From: Curtobacterium sp. PhB115 | Lineage (GTDB): Bacteria > Actinomycetota > Actinomycetes > Actinomycetales > Microbacteriaceae | Assembly (NCBI RefSeq): GCF_003752025.1 | Contig: NZ_RJKR01000006.1 | Coordinates: 531,466 to 595,465 of the forward strand | Reading direction: 5' to 3' | Length of the DNA stretch: 64,000 nucleotides | In this document: one piece after another, positions 15,421-27,176 of the stretch | How positions within the stretch are numbered: the stretch's first letter is position 1 | How the letters are laid out: each line of letters opens with the position of its first letter | Made by a program: the position numbers and the translations under genes | The notes under the pieces: model-generated | The model's database searches: none | What the model was told of the DNA's origin: nothing | Seen by the model: only the letters and a program-made list of their open reading frames with translations

Positions 15421-16797
15421 GTGCACGTCGACCATCTCCAACTGACCGACTTCCGGAACTACCGGGAGGCGGACGTCGACCTCGCACGCGGGCCGAACCT
15501 GTTCGTCGGACGGAACGGCCAGGGCAAGACGAACCTGGTCGAGGCGATCGGGTACCTCTCCACCCTGGGCTCGCACCGCGTCCCGACCGATGCGGCGCTC
15601 GTCCGTCAGGGCTGCGACGCCGCGATCGTCCGGGCCCGGCTCGCCCACGAGGACCGCAGCATCCTCGCCGAGGTGCAGATCAACCGCACCGGAGCGAACC
15701 GCGCACAGGTGAACCGCTCAGCGATCAAGCCCCGTGAACTGCCGCGCTACTGCACGAGTGTCCTGTTCGCCCCGGAGGACCTGGCGTTGGTCCGCGGCGA
15801 ACCGGCCGGCCGCCGGCGCATGCTCGACGAGCTGCTCGGGCAGATCGCGCCCCGGATGCAGGGTGTCCTCGCCGACTACGACCGCACGCTCCGGCAGCGG
15901 AACACCCTGTTGAAGTCCGCCCGGGCGACCGGCGCGAAGGCGAACGCGCTCTCGACCCTCGACGTCTGGGACGAGCGGCTCGTCGGACTCGGCGCCGAGA
16001 TCGTCGCGGCACGGGACCACCTGACCCGGCGGCTCGCTCCGTTCGTGGCGGAGGCCTACGCCACCGTCGCCGGTGCGTCCCACGATGCCTCGATCGCCGG
16101 GGTGCTCTCGATCCGCGGCGGCGACCCCGAGGCTGCGGCCGCGACCGACCCCGTGCTCGGGACCCCGGACGAACCGGTCACCGTCGCGTCGGCGGCGGAG
16201 GCCTTCACCGCGGCCCTCGAGCGGCGGCGCCGCGACGAACTCGACCGCGGGCTGACCCTGGTCGGACCGCACCGCGACGACGTCCTCTTCCAGCTGAACG
16301 GGTTACCTGCGCGCGGGTACGCCAGTCACGGGGAGTCCTGGTCGTTCGCGCTCGCCATCCAGCTCGCGAGTGCGTCGATCCTGCGTGCCGAGTCGAACCT
16401 CGGGGACCCGATCATCATCCTCGACGACGTGTTCGCCGAACTCGACGAGTCACGGCGCGAACGGCTGGGGAACGCGGTGGCCGACTACGAGCAGGTCCTC
16501 ATCACGGCGGCCGTGTTCGGTGACGTGCCCGCGCAGCTGGCCGCGCACACGGTGCGGATCGAGGCGGGCACCATCGTGACGGACGAGGCGGACACGAGCC
16601 GCGCCTCCAGGCAGGAGACCGACGGGACCGGCGCTGACGGGACCGGCGCTGACGCGACCGGCGCTGACGGGACCGGCGCTGACGGGACCGGCGCTGACGG
16701 GACCGGCGCTGACGGGACCGGCGCCGACGGGACCGGCGCCGACGGGACCGGCACCGACGCCGACCCGACCGGCACCTCCACGGAAGCCGGCACCTGA
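15421..16797 (+). CDS. recF: DNA replication and repair protein RecF with repetitive acidic tail
   Basis: SMC-like ABC ATPase acting with RecO and RecR at gapped DNA. The start is GTG. The N-terminus VDHLQLTDFRNY is typical, with Walker A GRNGQGKT (30-37), GPHRDDV in the middle and the Walker B/signature region ASILRAESNLGDPIIILDDVFAELDESRRERL. The core ends near residue 385, so the 458-residue length exceeds the usual 360-400. The excess is a low-complexity tail (from residue 401) of nine consecutive pentapeptides D-G-T-G-A/T, one carrying A in place of the internal G. The stop overlaps the dciA ATG by one base. Confidence 0.95.
   Translation: MHVDHLQLTDFRNYREADVDLARGPNLFVGRNGQGKTNLVEAIGYLSTLGSHRVPTDAALVRQGCDAAIVRARLAHEDRSILAEVQINRTGANRAQVNRSAIKPRELPRYCTSVLFAPEDLALVRGEPAGRRRMLDELLGQIAPRMQGVLADYDRTLRQRNTLLKSARATGAKANALSTLDVWDERLVGLGAEIVAARDHLTRRLAPFVAEAYATVAGASHDASIAGVLSIRGGDPEAAAATDPVLGTPDEPVTVASAAEAFTAALERRRRDELDRGLTLVGPHRDDVLFQLNGLPARGYASHGESWSFALAIQLASASILRAESNLGDPIIILDDVFAELDESRRERLGNAVADYEQVLITAAVFGDVPAQLAAHTVRIEAGTIVTDEADTSRASRQETDGTGADGTGADATGADGTGADGTGADGTGADGTGADGTGADGTGTDADPTGTSTEAGT
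16621..16755 (+). repeat. 15-bp in-frame tandem repeat in the recF 3' end
   Basis: Nine consecutive units of GACGGGACCGGCGCT, with variants in units 3, 7, 8 and 9 (for example GCGCC for GCGCT and one GACGCG), encode the DGTGA pentapeptide repeat. The near-identity of units suggests recent slippage expansion. Being 15 bp, copy-number change keeps the frame. Confidence 0.95.
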
Positions 16798-17297
16798 TGC
16801 CCCGACCGTGGAAGCCCACCGAACCGTCCCGCGTCTACCGCCACCTCCGCGCCGTCTTCGGTGACCCCTCCAAGCGCGGCGTCGACGCCCGACGCCGCCG
16901 TGCCCGCGAGTTCGACGCCGACACCGTCCCGTACGGTCGCGGCCGCGAACCCCGGGGACTCGGCGACGTGGTCGGATCCCTGGCGAACGAGCTCGGGTGG
17001 ACGGAGCCCTTGGCCCGCTCCGAGCTCTTCGTCGACTGGCCGAGCGTCGTGGGCGAGGAGCTCGCGAAGCACTCCACCCCGGTGACCATCGACGACGGTG
17101 CGCTGGTCATCCGCTGCGACTCGACGGCCTGGGCGACGCAGCTCCGACTCATGCGTTCGAGCGTCACGACGACGATCGCCGAACGGCACCCGGAAGCCGG
17201 GGTCGAGTCGATCAGGGTTTCCGGCCCGGACGCCCCCACCTGGAAACGCGGCCCCAGGACGGTCCAGGGGCGCGGTCCTCGCGACACCTACGGTTGA
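16797..17297 (+). CDS. dciA: DciA-family protein (DUF721), predicted replicative helicase loader
   Basis: A 166-residue basic protein. The DUF721 domain covers about residues 55-140 (LGDVVGSLANELGWTEPLARSELFVDWPSVVGEELAKHSTPVTI...WATQLRLM). DciA proteins interact with DnaB and are thought to be the ancestral helicase operators in bacteria lacking DnaC/DnaI. The N-terminus is Arg-rich (residues 25-40). Translation is coupled to recF through TGATG. The recF-dciA-gyrB order is conserved across actinobacteria. Confidence 0.88.
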   Translation: MPRPWKPTEPSRVYRHLRAVFGDPSKRGVDARRRRAREFDADTVPYGRGREPRGLGDVVGSLANELGWTEPLARSELFVDWPSVVGEELAKHSTPVTIDDGALVIRCDSTAWATQLRLMRSSVTTTIAERHPEAGVESIRVSGPDAPTWKRGPRTVQGRGPRDTYG

Positions 17298-17382
17298 GCC
17301 GACGAAATCATCCTGCAGTGCCAAAAAAGCCCGTCTGAGGGCCGGATGAGCCCTCGAAAGAGGGGCCTCTGCGGTAGACTGA

Positions 17383-19434
<2,052 letters not shown>

Positions 19435-19562
19435 CCGTCTCGAGATCCAGGCCTGGAGGCGCGGCGTGAGCCGCGTCGACCAGTCCCGACCACCTGTGGT
19501 CGCGCCCGGCGCGACCAACGGAACCACAGCCTCCAGGCTGTCCAGAAAGGGAACGAAGCCAC

Positions 19563-22212
<2,650 letters not shown>

Positions 22213-22220
<8 letters not shown>

Positions 22221-22620
22221 TGTCGCCGAGAAGCTCCAGAAGAAGGCGAAGCGACCCGTCGGCACCCGCCAGGTGCGGTTGCGGCTGGTCTACGTCGACT
22301 TCTGGTCGATGGTGAAGCTGAGCTTCCTCATCGCCCTGGCCGGCTCCATCGTGATCGTGGTCGCCACCGCGCTGGTGTGGGTCATCCTCAACCAGACGGG
22401 CGTGTTCACCCAGGTGGACGCCCTGTTGAAGGACGTCACTGGCCAGAACAGTTACTCGATCATGGACCAGTTCTCGCTGGGCCAGGTGCTCGGGTTCTCC
22501 ATCGTCGTGGGCATCCTCAACGTGGTCGTCGGCACCGTGCTCGGCGCCATCGTGAGCGTGCTCTACAACCTCAGTGTTCGCATCACCGGCGGCCTGCTCG
22601 TCGGCTTCACGAACAACTGA
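22213..22620 (+). CDS. DUF3566 transmembrane protein
   Basis: Actinobacterial membrane protein of 135 residues that overlaps the end of gyrA by eight bases, so it is translated from the gyrase message. It has a basic N-terminus ([23 protein letters not shown]), one helix at about 35-60 ([25 protein letters not shown]) and a second at about 95-115. DUF3566 proteins are almost always found next to gyrA in this phylum. The function is not established. Confidence 0.85.
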
Positions 22621-22652
22621 CACACCCGGGCCGGATGAGCCGACCACTCGAT

Positions 22653-22681
22653 TTCGTTCTGCGGGATCCGTACGGTAGGCT
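22653..22681 (+). promoter_or_regulatory. possible tRNA-Ile promoter
   Basis: TTCGTT (22653-22658) and TAGGCT (22676-22681) are 17 bp apart and end 14 bp before the tRNA, a suitable position. The -35 match is weak. Confidence 0.35.
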
Positions 22682-22695
22682 TTCATCCGGTCTGA

Positions 22696-22772
22696 GGGGC
22701 TATAGCTCAGGCGGTTAGAGCGCTTCGCTGATAACGAAGAGGTCCAAGGTTCAAGTCCTTGTAGCCCCACCA
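22696..22772 (+). tRNA. tRNA-Ile (GAT anticodon)
   Basis: The cloverleaf is visible: acceptor GGGGCTA pairs with TAGCCCC, the D arm is GCTCAGGCGGTTAGAGC, the anticodon stem CTTCG...CGAAG carries GAT at 22730-22732, and the T arm is CAAGGTTCAAGTCCTTG. The CCA end (22770-22772) is encoded. Confidence 0.97.
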
Positions 22773-22828
22773 GTTCTTCGGAACACCACGACAATTCCAT
22801 CCCGTCGCCGAGCATCTCGGTGGCACCC

Positions 22829-22901
22829 GGGGCCTTAGCTCAGTTGGTAGAGCGCCTGCTTTGCAAGCAGGATGTCGGGAGTTCGATTCTCCCAGGCTCC
22901 A
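22829..22901 (+). tRNA. tRNA-Ala (TGC anticodon)
   Basis: Acceptor GGGGCCT pairs with AGGCTCC (one G-T pair). The anticodon stem CCTGC...GCAGG holds TGC at 22862-22864, and the T loop GTTCGATTC is standard. Unlike the Ile and Leu genes here, CCA is not encoded. Confidence 0.97.
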
Positions 22902-22907
22902 CTCGCG

Positions 22908-22949
22908 GAAGCCCCTGGTTGACGAATTCGTCGTCTACCCAGGGGCTTC
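22908..22949 (+). terminator. terminator after tRNA-Ala
   Basis: GAAGCCCCTGG and CCAGGGGCTTC form an 11-bp stem, extended inward by TGACGA/TCGTC pairing, followed by GTTCTGT. It starts seven bases after the tRNA. Confidence 0.8.
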
Positions 22950-23207
22950 GTTCTGTGCCCATGCGCGCCACTGCCACTGCGGCGCGGGCGTCGCCGACGG
23001 CTCGGTCGTCGTGCTTGTCTGCGCGCCTTCGGCAACGCGCCGCGTCGCGATGGCCGGGTTCGCCACTCCGAGTCCTCCTCGTCGAGTGGTCACGACATGC
23101 CGCTTGCGTGGCATCGAGGTGGCTGGAACCGTCGTCTGCGCGCCGTCTGGGCGACAGGTTGCGACCTCTCGGCGGCGTCCCCGGGGCGCGTTGCGCGACC
23201 ATGTGGC

Positions 23208-23247
23208 GGACGGGAGGCGCGGGGCCAGGCCGGTGCGAGCCTCCAGG
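23208..23247. repeat. partial copy of extragenic palindrome family
   Basis: GGACGGGAGGCGCGGGGCCA at the left and GCCTCCAGG at the right match the arms of the 42-nt palindromes at 25678 and 44843, but the arms no longer pair perfectly. Confidence 0.6.
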
Positions 23248-23310
23248 CAGGGACGCGGGTGCGTCCAGAGCACGCGGCGGACGGGTGCACGGGTCCCGGA
23301 CCCGGGAACG

Positions 23311-23345
23311 ACGAAGGGCCCCGGCGGGATGCCGGGGCCCTTCGT
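23311..23345 (-). terminator. terminator of the 191-residue hypothetical gene
   Basis: Perfect 15-bp arms (ACGAAGGGCCCCGGC and its complement) around a GGGAT loop lie 14 bp past the stop codon of the leftward gene. Confidence 0.85.
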
Positions 23346-23359
23346 ACGAACCGGGGAGG

Positions 23360-23935
23360 TCAGGCGGCGGGCTTCTCCGCCGTGTCAGCGTCGTCGGCGA
23401 CCCACAGGTCGTCGTCGGCGCGGAGCGTCTGGTACGCGGCGTACGCAGCACCAGCGACGGCGACCACGCCGACGATGATGAGTGCGACACCGCCGAAGCC
23501 GATGCCCTTCTTCTGCTGCGACGGGACGTACTTGTTCGCAGCCTTCTTGGCGCTCTTGCCCTTCTTGCGGGCGTTCTTCACGATCTTCTTGACCCGGGGG
23601 TCCTTCGCGAGGTCGGTGACGCTGAGCACGGAGCCAGCGGTCGACACCAGTCCGGGGATGACCTCGGACTGGAACTTGTGCGAAGCGCTCTGTGCTGCGG
23701 ACGTCGCAGCGTGCACCCCGGTGGCGACCGCAGGGCGGATGCCGTTGTCGATCGCGTTCTGCACGCGGGGGGCGATGTCCTTGCGGGCTGCATCGGCTGC
23801 GTTCGACCGGGCTTCGGCCAGGATCGCGTTCGCGTGCTCGAGGACCTTGCGCTGCTCTCCGAGGAGCGAGGCGGTCTGGCCCTTGAGCTTCTTGATCTGC
23901 TTCCGACGCTTGCGCGGGATCTCGATCGTCGTCAT
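23360..23935 (-). CDS. hypothetical basic single-pass membrane protein
   Basis: I do not recognise this 191-residue protein. The N-terminus is very basic (PRKRRKQIKKLKG, residues 6-18) and is followed by a long Ala-rich helical region (about 20-100). A Lys-rich stretch (VKKIVKNARKKGKSAKKAANKY) precedes a membrane helix near residues 145-168 (GFGGVALIIVGVVAVAGAAYAAYQ). The C-terminal tail is acidic (DDDLWVADDADTAEKPAA). GGAGG lies 8 nt before the ATG. It sits between the tRNAs and the cyclophilin, oriented against its neighbours, with its own terminator. The basic faces suggest nucleic-acid or membrane-surface contact, which is inference only. Confidence 0.75.
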   Translation of the reverse strand: MTTIEIPRKRRKQIKKLKGQTASLLGEQRKVLEHANAILAEARSNAADAARKDIAPRVQNAIDNGIRPAVATGVHAATSAAQSASHKFQSEVIPGLVSTAGSVLSVTDLAKDPRVKKIVKNARKKGKSAKKAANKYVPSQQKKGIGFGGVALIIVGVVAVAGAAYAAYQTLRADDDLWVADDADTAEKPAA

Positions 23936-24051
23936 CTGGTACCTCCATCGGATCGGCGTGACCCCATCCTGCCACCAGAGTCCCTGACAGGTCACGGAGC
24001 CTCACCTGTGGGTCCGGTCCGTACGCAGCCGGTACATGCGAGAATCGGAAC

Positions 24052-24591
24052 ATGTCTCTGCACACCGCTGTCGCAACGATCCACACCAACAAGGGCGACA
24101 TCCGCGTCAACCTGTTCGGCAACCACGCTCCGAAGACCGTCAAGAACTTCGTCGACCTCGCCACGGGCCAGCAGGAATGGACCCACCCGGGCACGGGCAA
24201 GGTCTCGACCGACAAGCTCTACGACGGTGTGGTCTTCCACCGCATCATCAAGGACTTCATGATCCAGGGCGGCGACCCGCTCGGCCAGGGCATCGGCGGC
24301 CCCGGCTACCGCTTCGACGACGAGATCTCGCCCGAGCTCACCTTCCAGAACCCGTACATCTTCGCGATGGCCAACGCCGGCATCCAGGGTGGCCGCGGCA
24401 CCAACGGCTCGCAGTTCTTCATCACCACGGTGGCGACGCCGTGGCTGCAGGGCAAGCACACGATCTTCGGTGAGGTCGCCGACGACGAGTCGCGCGCCGT
24501 CGTCGACGCCATCGAGGGTGTCGCCACCGACGGCCGTGACAAGCCCGTCGAGGACGTGGTCATCCAGAGCATCGACGTCGAAGGCGTCTGA
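24052..24591 (+). CDS. ppiA: peptidyl-prolyl cis-trans isomerase, cyclophilin type
   Basis: Cytoplasmic cyclophilin of 179 residues, with no signal peptide. Core motifs are VVFHRIIKDFMIQGGDP (active-site Arg and Phe-x-x-Gln), FAMANAG and NGSQFFITT, and the LQGKHTIFGEV tryptophan-site region carries H in place of the drug-binding W. It catalyses proline isomerisation during folding. Position next to the rhomboid gene is conserved in actinobacteria; the gap to that gene is only 7 bp. Confidence 0.95.
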   Translation: MSLHTAVATIHTNKGDIRVNLFGNHAPKTVKNFVDLATGQQEWTHPGTGKVSTDKLYDGVVFHRIIKDFMIQGGDPLGQGIGGPGYRFDDEISPELTFQNPYIFAMANAGIQGGRGTNGSQFFITTVATPWLQGKHTIFGEVADDESRAVVDAIEGVATDGRDKPVEDVVIQSIDVEGV

Positions 24592-24598
24592 TCCTCAC

Positions 24599-25453
24599 GT
24601 GACCGACCAGGCGTACAACCCGAACAACACCTGTTACCGGCATCCGGACCGGCAGAGCTTCGTCCTCTGCCAGCGCTGCGGGCGGACCATCTGCCCGGAG
24701 TGCCAGACGCCGGCAGCGGTCGGGGTGCACTGCCCAGAGTGCGTGCGTGAACAGCGCGCACAGTTCCAGGCGAACCGCCGGGCGTCCGGAGCCCCCAGTG
24801 GGCTGACGGTCGCCCGGCGCCGCTTCGCCATGCTCGACCAGAAGGCGACCGTCGTCATCGTGGCGATCACCGTGGCCATCTGGCTGCTCGACCAGGTCAC
24901 CGGTGGCTTCTTCACGCGGCTGCTCGCGTACAACTCGCTGCTGCTGCCGACGCAGCCGTGGCGTGCGGTGACCGCGCTCTTCGTGCACTCGGGGATCTTC
25001 CACATCCTGTTCAACATGTGGGCGCTGTGGATCTTCGGTCGGATGCTCGAGAACATGCTCGGAGCCTGGCGGTTCCTGGCGCTGTACTTCATCACCGGGA
25101 TCTTCGGGTCGATGCTCGTGACGTTCCTGGCTCCCGGTACCTGGGTGGTCGGCGCCTCCGGGGCGATCTTCGGGCTCTTCGCGGCGTTCTTCGTCCTGCA
25201 GCGCAGCCTCGGCAACAACGCGGTGCAGCTGCTCGTGATCATCGGACTGAACCTGGTGATCGGGTTCCTGCCGGGGACGAACATCTCCTGGCAGGCGCAC
25301 GTCGGTGGGATCATCGGTGGTTTCCTCGTGGGCTTCGTGTTCGCGCGGACCCGCAACATCCGCCAGCGGCCCCTGCAGATCGCACTACTGGTCGCGGCCG
25401 CGGTCGTCGGCATCGCCCTGACCGGGGTCGGGTACGCCGTCACGATCGGCTAG
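24599..25453 (+). CDS. rhomboid-family intramembrane serine protease with zinc-ribbon N-terminus
   Basis: Polytopic protease of 284 residues. The cytosolic N-terminus holds paired cysteines (CYRH, CQRC, CPEC, CPEC between 12 and 48), a B-box-like zinc ribbon. Six or so membrane helices follow. The catalytic dyad is S187 in GASG (185-188) and H234 in AHVGG, and the upstream HILFN (135-139) matches the conserved His/Asn helix. Substrates are unknown. The GTG start is 7 bp after the cyclophilin stop, so the two are probably co-transcribed; a terminator follows 20 bp downstream. Confidence 0.92.
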   Translation: MTDQAYNPNNTCYRHPDRQSFVLCQRCGRTICPECQTPAAVGVHCPECVREQRAQFQANRRASGAPSGLTVARRRFAMLDQKATVVIVAITVAIWLLDQVTGGFFTRLLAYNSLLLPTQPWRAVTALFVHSGIFHILFNMWALWIFGRMLENMLGAWRFLALYFITGIFGSMLVTFLAPGTWVVGASGAIFGLFAAFFVLQRSLGNNAVQLLVIIGLNLVIGFLPGTNISWQAHVGGIIGGFLVGFVFARTRNIRQRPLQIALLVAAAVVGIALTGVGYAVTIG

Positions 25454-25473
25454 TTCCACAGATCCGCGTCACC

Positions 25474-25505
25474 GAACGCCCCGTCGCTGCTGCGGCGGGG
25501 CGTTC
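25474..25505 (+). terminator. terminator after the rhomboid gene
   Basis: GAACGCCCCG and CGGGGCGTTC form a 10-bp stem, extended by CG/CG around a CTGCTG loop, 20 bp after the stop. Confidence 0.85.
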
Positions 25506-25677
25506 GTCGTTCCCGCGGTCCAGCGGCGCGGTCGCAGTCCGTCGCGCGTCCGTGGCTCGCATGTCGCGCTCTCGCGGGAGGCGACACTCTGCCGCCGAAC
25601 TTCCGCGGGGAACTGTCGCGCTGGCGGATGAGACTGCGCGACGCTCCGGGCATCTGTCGCCCTCGCGACCAACAGGC

Positions 25678-25719
25678 GGACGGGAGGCACGGTGCCAGCC
25701 CGCCACGGGCCTCCCGTCC
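25678..25719. repeat. 42-nt extragenic palindrome, family copy 1
   Basis: The arms GGACGGGAGGC and GCCTCCCGTCC pair across a 20-nt centre beginning with ACGGTGCCAGC. Length, arm position and the CGGTGCCAGC centre match the copy at 44843-44884. Confidence 0.85.
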
Positions 25720-25785
25720 GCCGTCTGGTCCGATGACTGCGCGCCGCAACCGCCAGCCGGGCCTTTCCACAAGGACGCCGCCGAG

Positions 25786-25913
25786 TTGTCCACAGCTGTG
25801 GACAAAGCGGTGAGTTACACGGGTGTGATTATCCCCATTGTGGATTCAGCTGTGGATAACTCGGGGGGCGGGGTGTGGACGGCGATGTGGAGAGTGTGGA
25901 GAAGTGTGGACAA
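25786..25913. promoter_or_regulatory. cluster of nine DnaA-box-like sites outside oriC
   Basis: Within 128 bp: TTGTCCACA (25786), TGTGGACAA (25797), TTATCCCCA (25829), TGTGGATTC (25839), perfect TGTGGATAA (25851), TGTGGACGG (25874), TGTGGAGAG (25886), TGTGGAGAA (25895) and TGTGGACAA (25905). The first two form a perfect palindrome with a GC centre. Most of the later ones share one orientation. This is denser than oriC itself and could bind or titrate DnaA. Confidence 0.75.
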
Positions 25914-25971
25914 CCGCCCGGATCGTGGAGGATCCCGGCACCTACGCCCAGGAGGCCTGTGGAGAACGACA

Positions 25972-26003
25972 ACGCCCGCCGCACCTTGCGGTGCGACGGG
26001 CGT
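25972..26003 (-). terminator. terminator after crgA
   Basis: ACGCCCG-CGCACC and GGTGCG-CGGGCGT form a long stem around a TTGC loop, 22 bp past the crgA stop. Confidence 0.85.
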
Positions 26004-26025
26004 CGGGAAGTCTCGAGGCTGGGGA

Positions 26026-26280
26026 TCAGCGCCACCGGGTGGTCATCAGGAAGCCGACGAACATGATGCCGAAGCCGATCAGGATGTTCCACGAGCCGAG
26101 GCTCGGAACCGGCAACGTGGCGTTCGAGATGTAGAAGACGATCACCCATGCGAGACCGATGATCATGAAGCCGAACATGACCGGCTTGAACCACACCGGA
26201 TTGGGGCTGTCCCCCGCGGTGTCGACCGAGTCGGCTCGGGTCCTCCGGGCGGGCTTGGTGCGGTCCTTGTCCTTGGCCAT
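26026..26280 (-). CDS. crgA: cell division protein CrgA
   Basis: Small actinobacterial membrane protein of 84 residues that recruits or stabilises divisome components (FtsZ, FtsI and Wag31 interactions are known in mycobacteria). A basic hydrophilic N-terminus (MAKDKDRTKPARRTRADS) is followed by NPVWFKPVMFGFMIIGLAWVIVFYI and a second helix WNILIGFGIMFVGFLMTTRWR, the family hallmarks. The internal ATG is chosen because it gives the standard length. Divergent from the amidotransferase gene. Confidence 0.92.
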   Translation of the reverse strand: MAKDKDRTKPARRTRADSVDTAGDSPNPVWFKPVMFGFMIIGLAWVIVFYISNATLPVPSLGSWNILIGFGIMFVGFLMTTRWR

Positions 26281-26362
26281 GGCCGGTATCCTACCGTGAC
26301 AGCGCGTGTGGATCGGGCCACGGACACCCGCACACATCCCCCACGAGTACGGTGAACCGACC

Positions 26363-27007
26363 ATGACCAGGATCCTCGTCGTCGACAACTACGACAGCTT
26401 CGTCTACACGCTGAACGGCTACGTCCAGCAGCTCGGGGCCGAGACGGACGTCGTCCGCAACGACGCCTTCCCGGAGTCCGAGATCGCGGATCGCATCGCC
26501 GAGTACGACGGTGTGCTGCTCTCTCCCGGCCCGGGCACCCCGGCCGACGCCGGCGTCTCGGTGCCCACGGTCCGCGCGGCCATCGCCGCCGGGGTCCCCC
26601 TGCTCGGCGTCTGCCTCGGACACCAGGCCATCGCCGAGGCCCTCGGTGCGACGGTCACCCACGCCGAGGAACTCATGCACGGCAAGACCTCGCAGGTCGA
26701 CCACGACGACAGTGTGCTGTTCGCTGGCGTCCCGCACCCCTTCACCGCGACGCGGTACCACTCGCTCGCGATCGTGGACGGCACCGTCCCCGACGAACTC
26801 ACCGTGACGGCGCGGACGGGCGGTGGCGTCATCATGGGTGTCCAGCACCGCGACCACCCCGTGTACGGCGTGCAGTTCCACCCGGAATCGGTCTTGACCG
26901 AGGGCGGCTACCGCATGGTCGGCAACTGGCTCGAGACGACGGGGCTCTCCGGTGCGGCCGAGCGTGCCGACGGCCTGGGTCCCCGGATCGCGACGCACCG
27001 CGCCTGA
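26363..27007 (+). CDS. class I glutamine amidotransferase, PabA/TrpG type
   Basis: Glutaminase subunit that supplies ammonia to a chorismate-using synthase (aminodeoxychorismate for folate, or anthranilate). It has 214 residues. The N-terminus MTRILVVDNYDSFVYTLNGYV is diagnostic. The catalytic Cys is in GVCLGHQ and the His-Glu pair in GVQFHPES. It stands alone beside the division genes with no synthase partner nearby. This location is conserved in actinobacteria, where it is usually annotated as PabA- or TrpG-like. Confidence 0.9.
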   Translation: MTRILVVDNYDSFVYTLNGYVQQLGAETDVVRNDAFPESEIADRIAEYDGVLLSPGPGTPADAGVSVPTVRAAIAAGVPLLGVCLGHQAIAEALGATVTHAEELMHGKTSQVDHDDSVLFAGVPHPFTATRYHSLAIVDGTVPDELTVTARTGGGVIMGVQHRDHPVYGVQFHPESVLTEGGYRMVGNWLETTGLSGAAERADGLGPRIATHRA

Positions 27008-27029
27008 CGTCGTCGCGCCTGGCGTCGTC

Positions 27030-27113
27030 GCGCGGACGCCACCGTGCGGACGCCACCGTGCGGACGCCACCGTGCGGACGCCACCGTGCGGACGCCACCG
27101 CGCGGACGCCACC
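27030..27113. repeat. 14-bp tandem repeat between convergent genes
   Basis: About six copies of CGCGGACGCCACCG/TGCGGACGCCACCG in direct tandem, followed by diverged units containing CGCGTGACGTCGTCG and one more intact copy. It fills the gap between the amidotransferase stop and the pknB stop. No conventional terminator is evident there. Confidence 0.9.
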
Positions 27114-27176
27114 GCGCGTGACGTCGTCGCGCGGACGCCACCGCGCGTGGCGTCGCCGAGCGTCTGACCTGGTCGG

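Larger units (their letters stand above)
22902..23359. other. gene-free interval between tRNA-Ala and a leftward gene
   Basis: It contains a tRNA terminator hairpin at the left, a perfect 15-bp hairpin at the right and one partial copy of an extragenic palindrome family (23208-23247) in between. Open frames run on both strands but show no ribosome-binding site and no recognisable protein. Confidence 0.7.
25454..26025. other. 572-bp convergent intergenic region
   Basis: No gene is seen. It holds the rhomboid terminator, one full 42-nt extragenic palindrome (25678-25719), a dense DnaA-box-like cluster (25786-25913) and the crgA terminator (25972-26003). Such an elaborate gap between convergent genes is unusual. 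Confidence 0.8.

Noticed and set aside
17337..17380. gyrB promoter with TAGACT -10 and upstream hairpins
   Set aside because: A TAGACT box is at 17375-17380 and GAGGGC/GCCCTC hairpins are nearby, but no -35 at proper spacing was found, so it is not listed as a feature.
22952..23310. Overlapping open frames between tRNA-Ala and the hypothetical gene
   Set aside because: Open on both strands with no ribosome-binding site, no hydrophobic pattern and a repeat fragment inside; typical GC-driven frames.
26281..26362. Missing class E sortase gene between crgA and the amidotransferase
   Set aside because: Many actinobacteria carry a sortase here, but its absence cannot be called unusual for Microbacteriaceae from this window alone.
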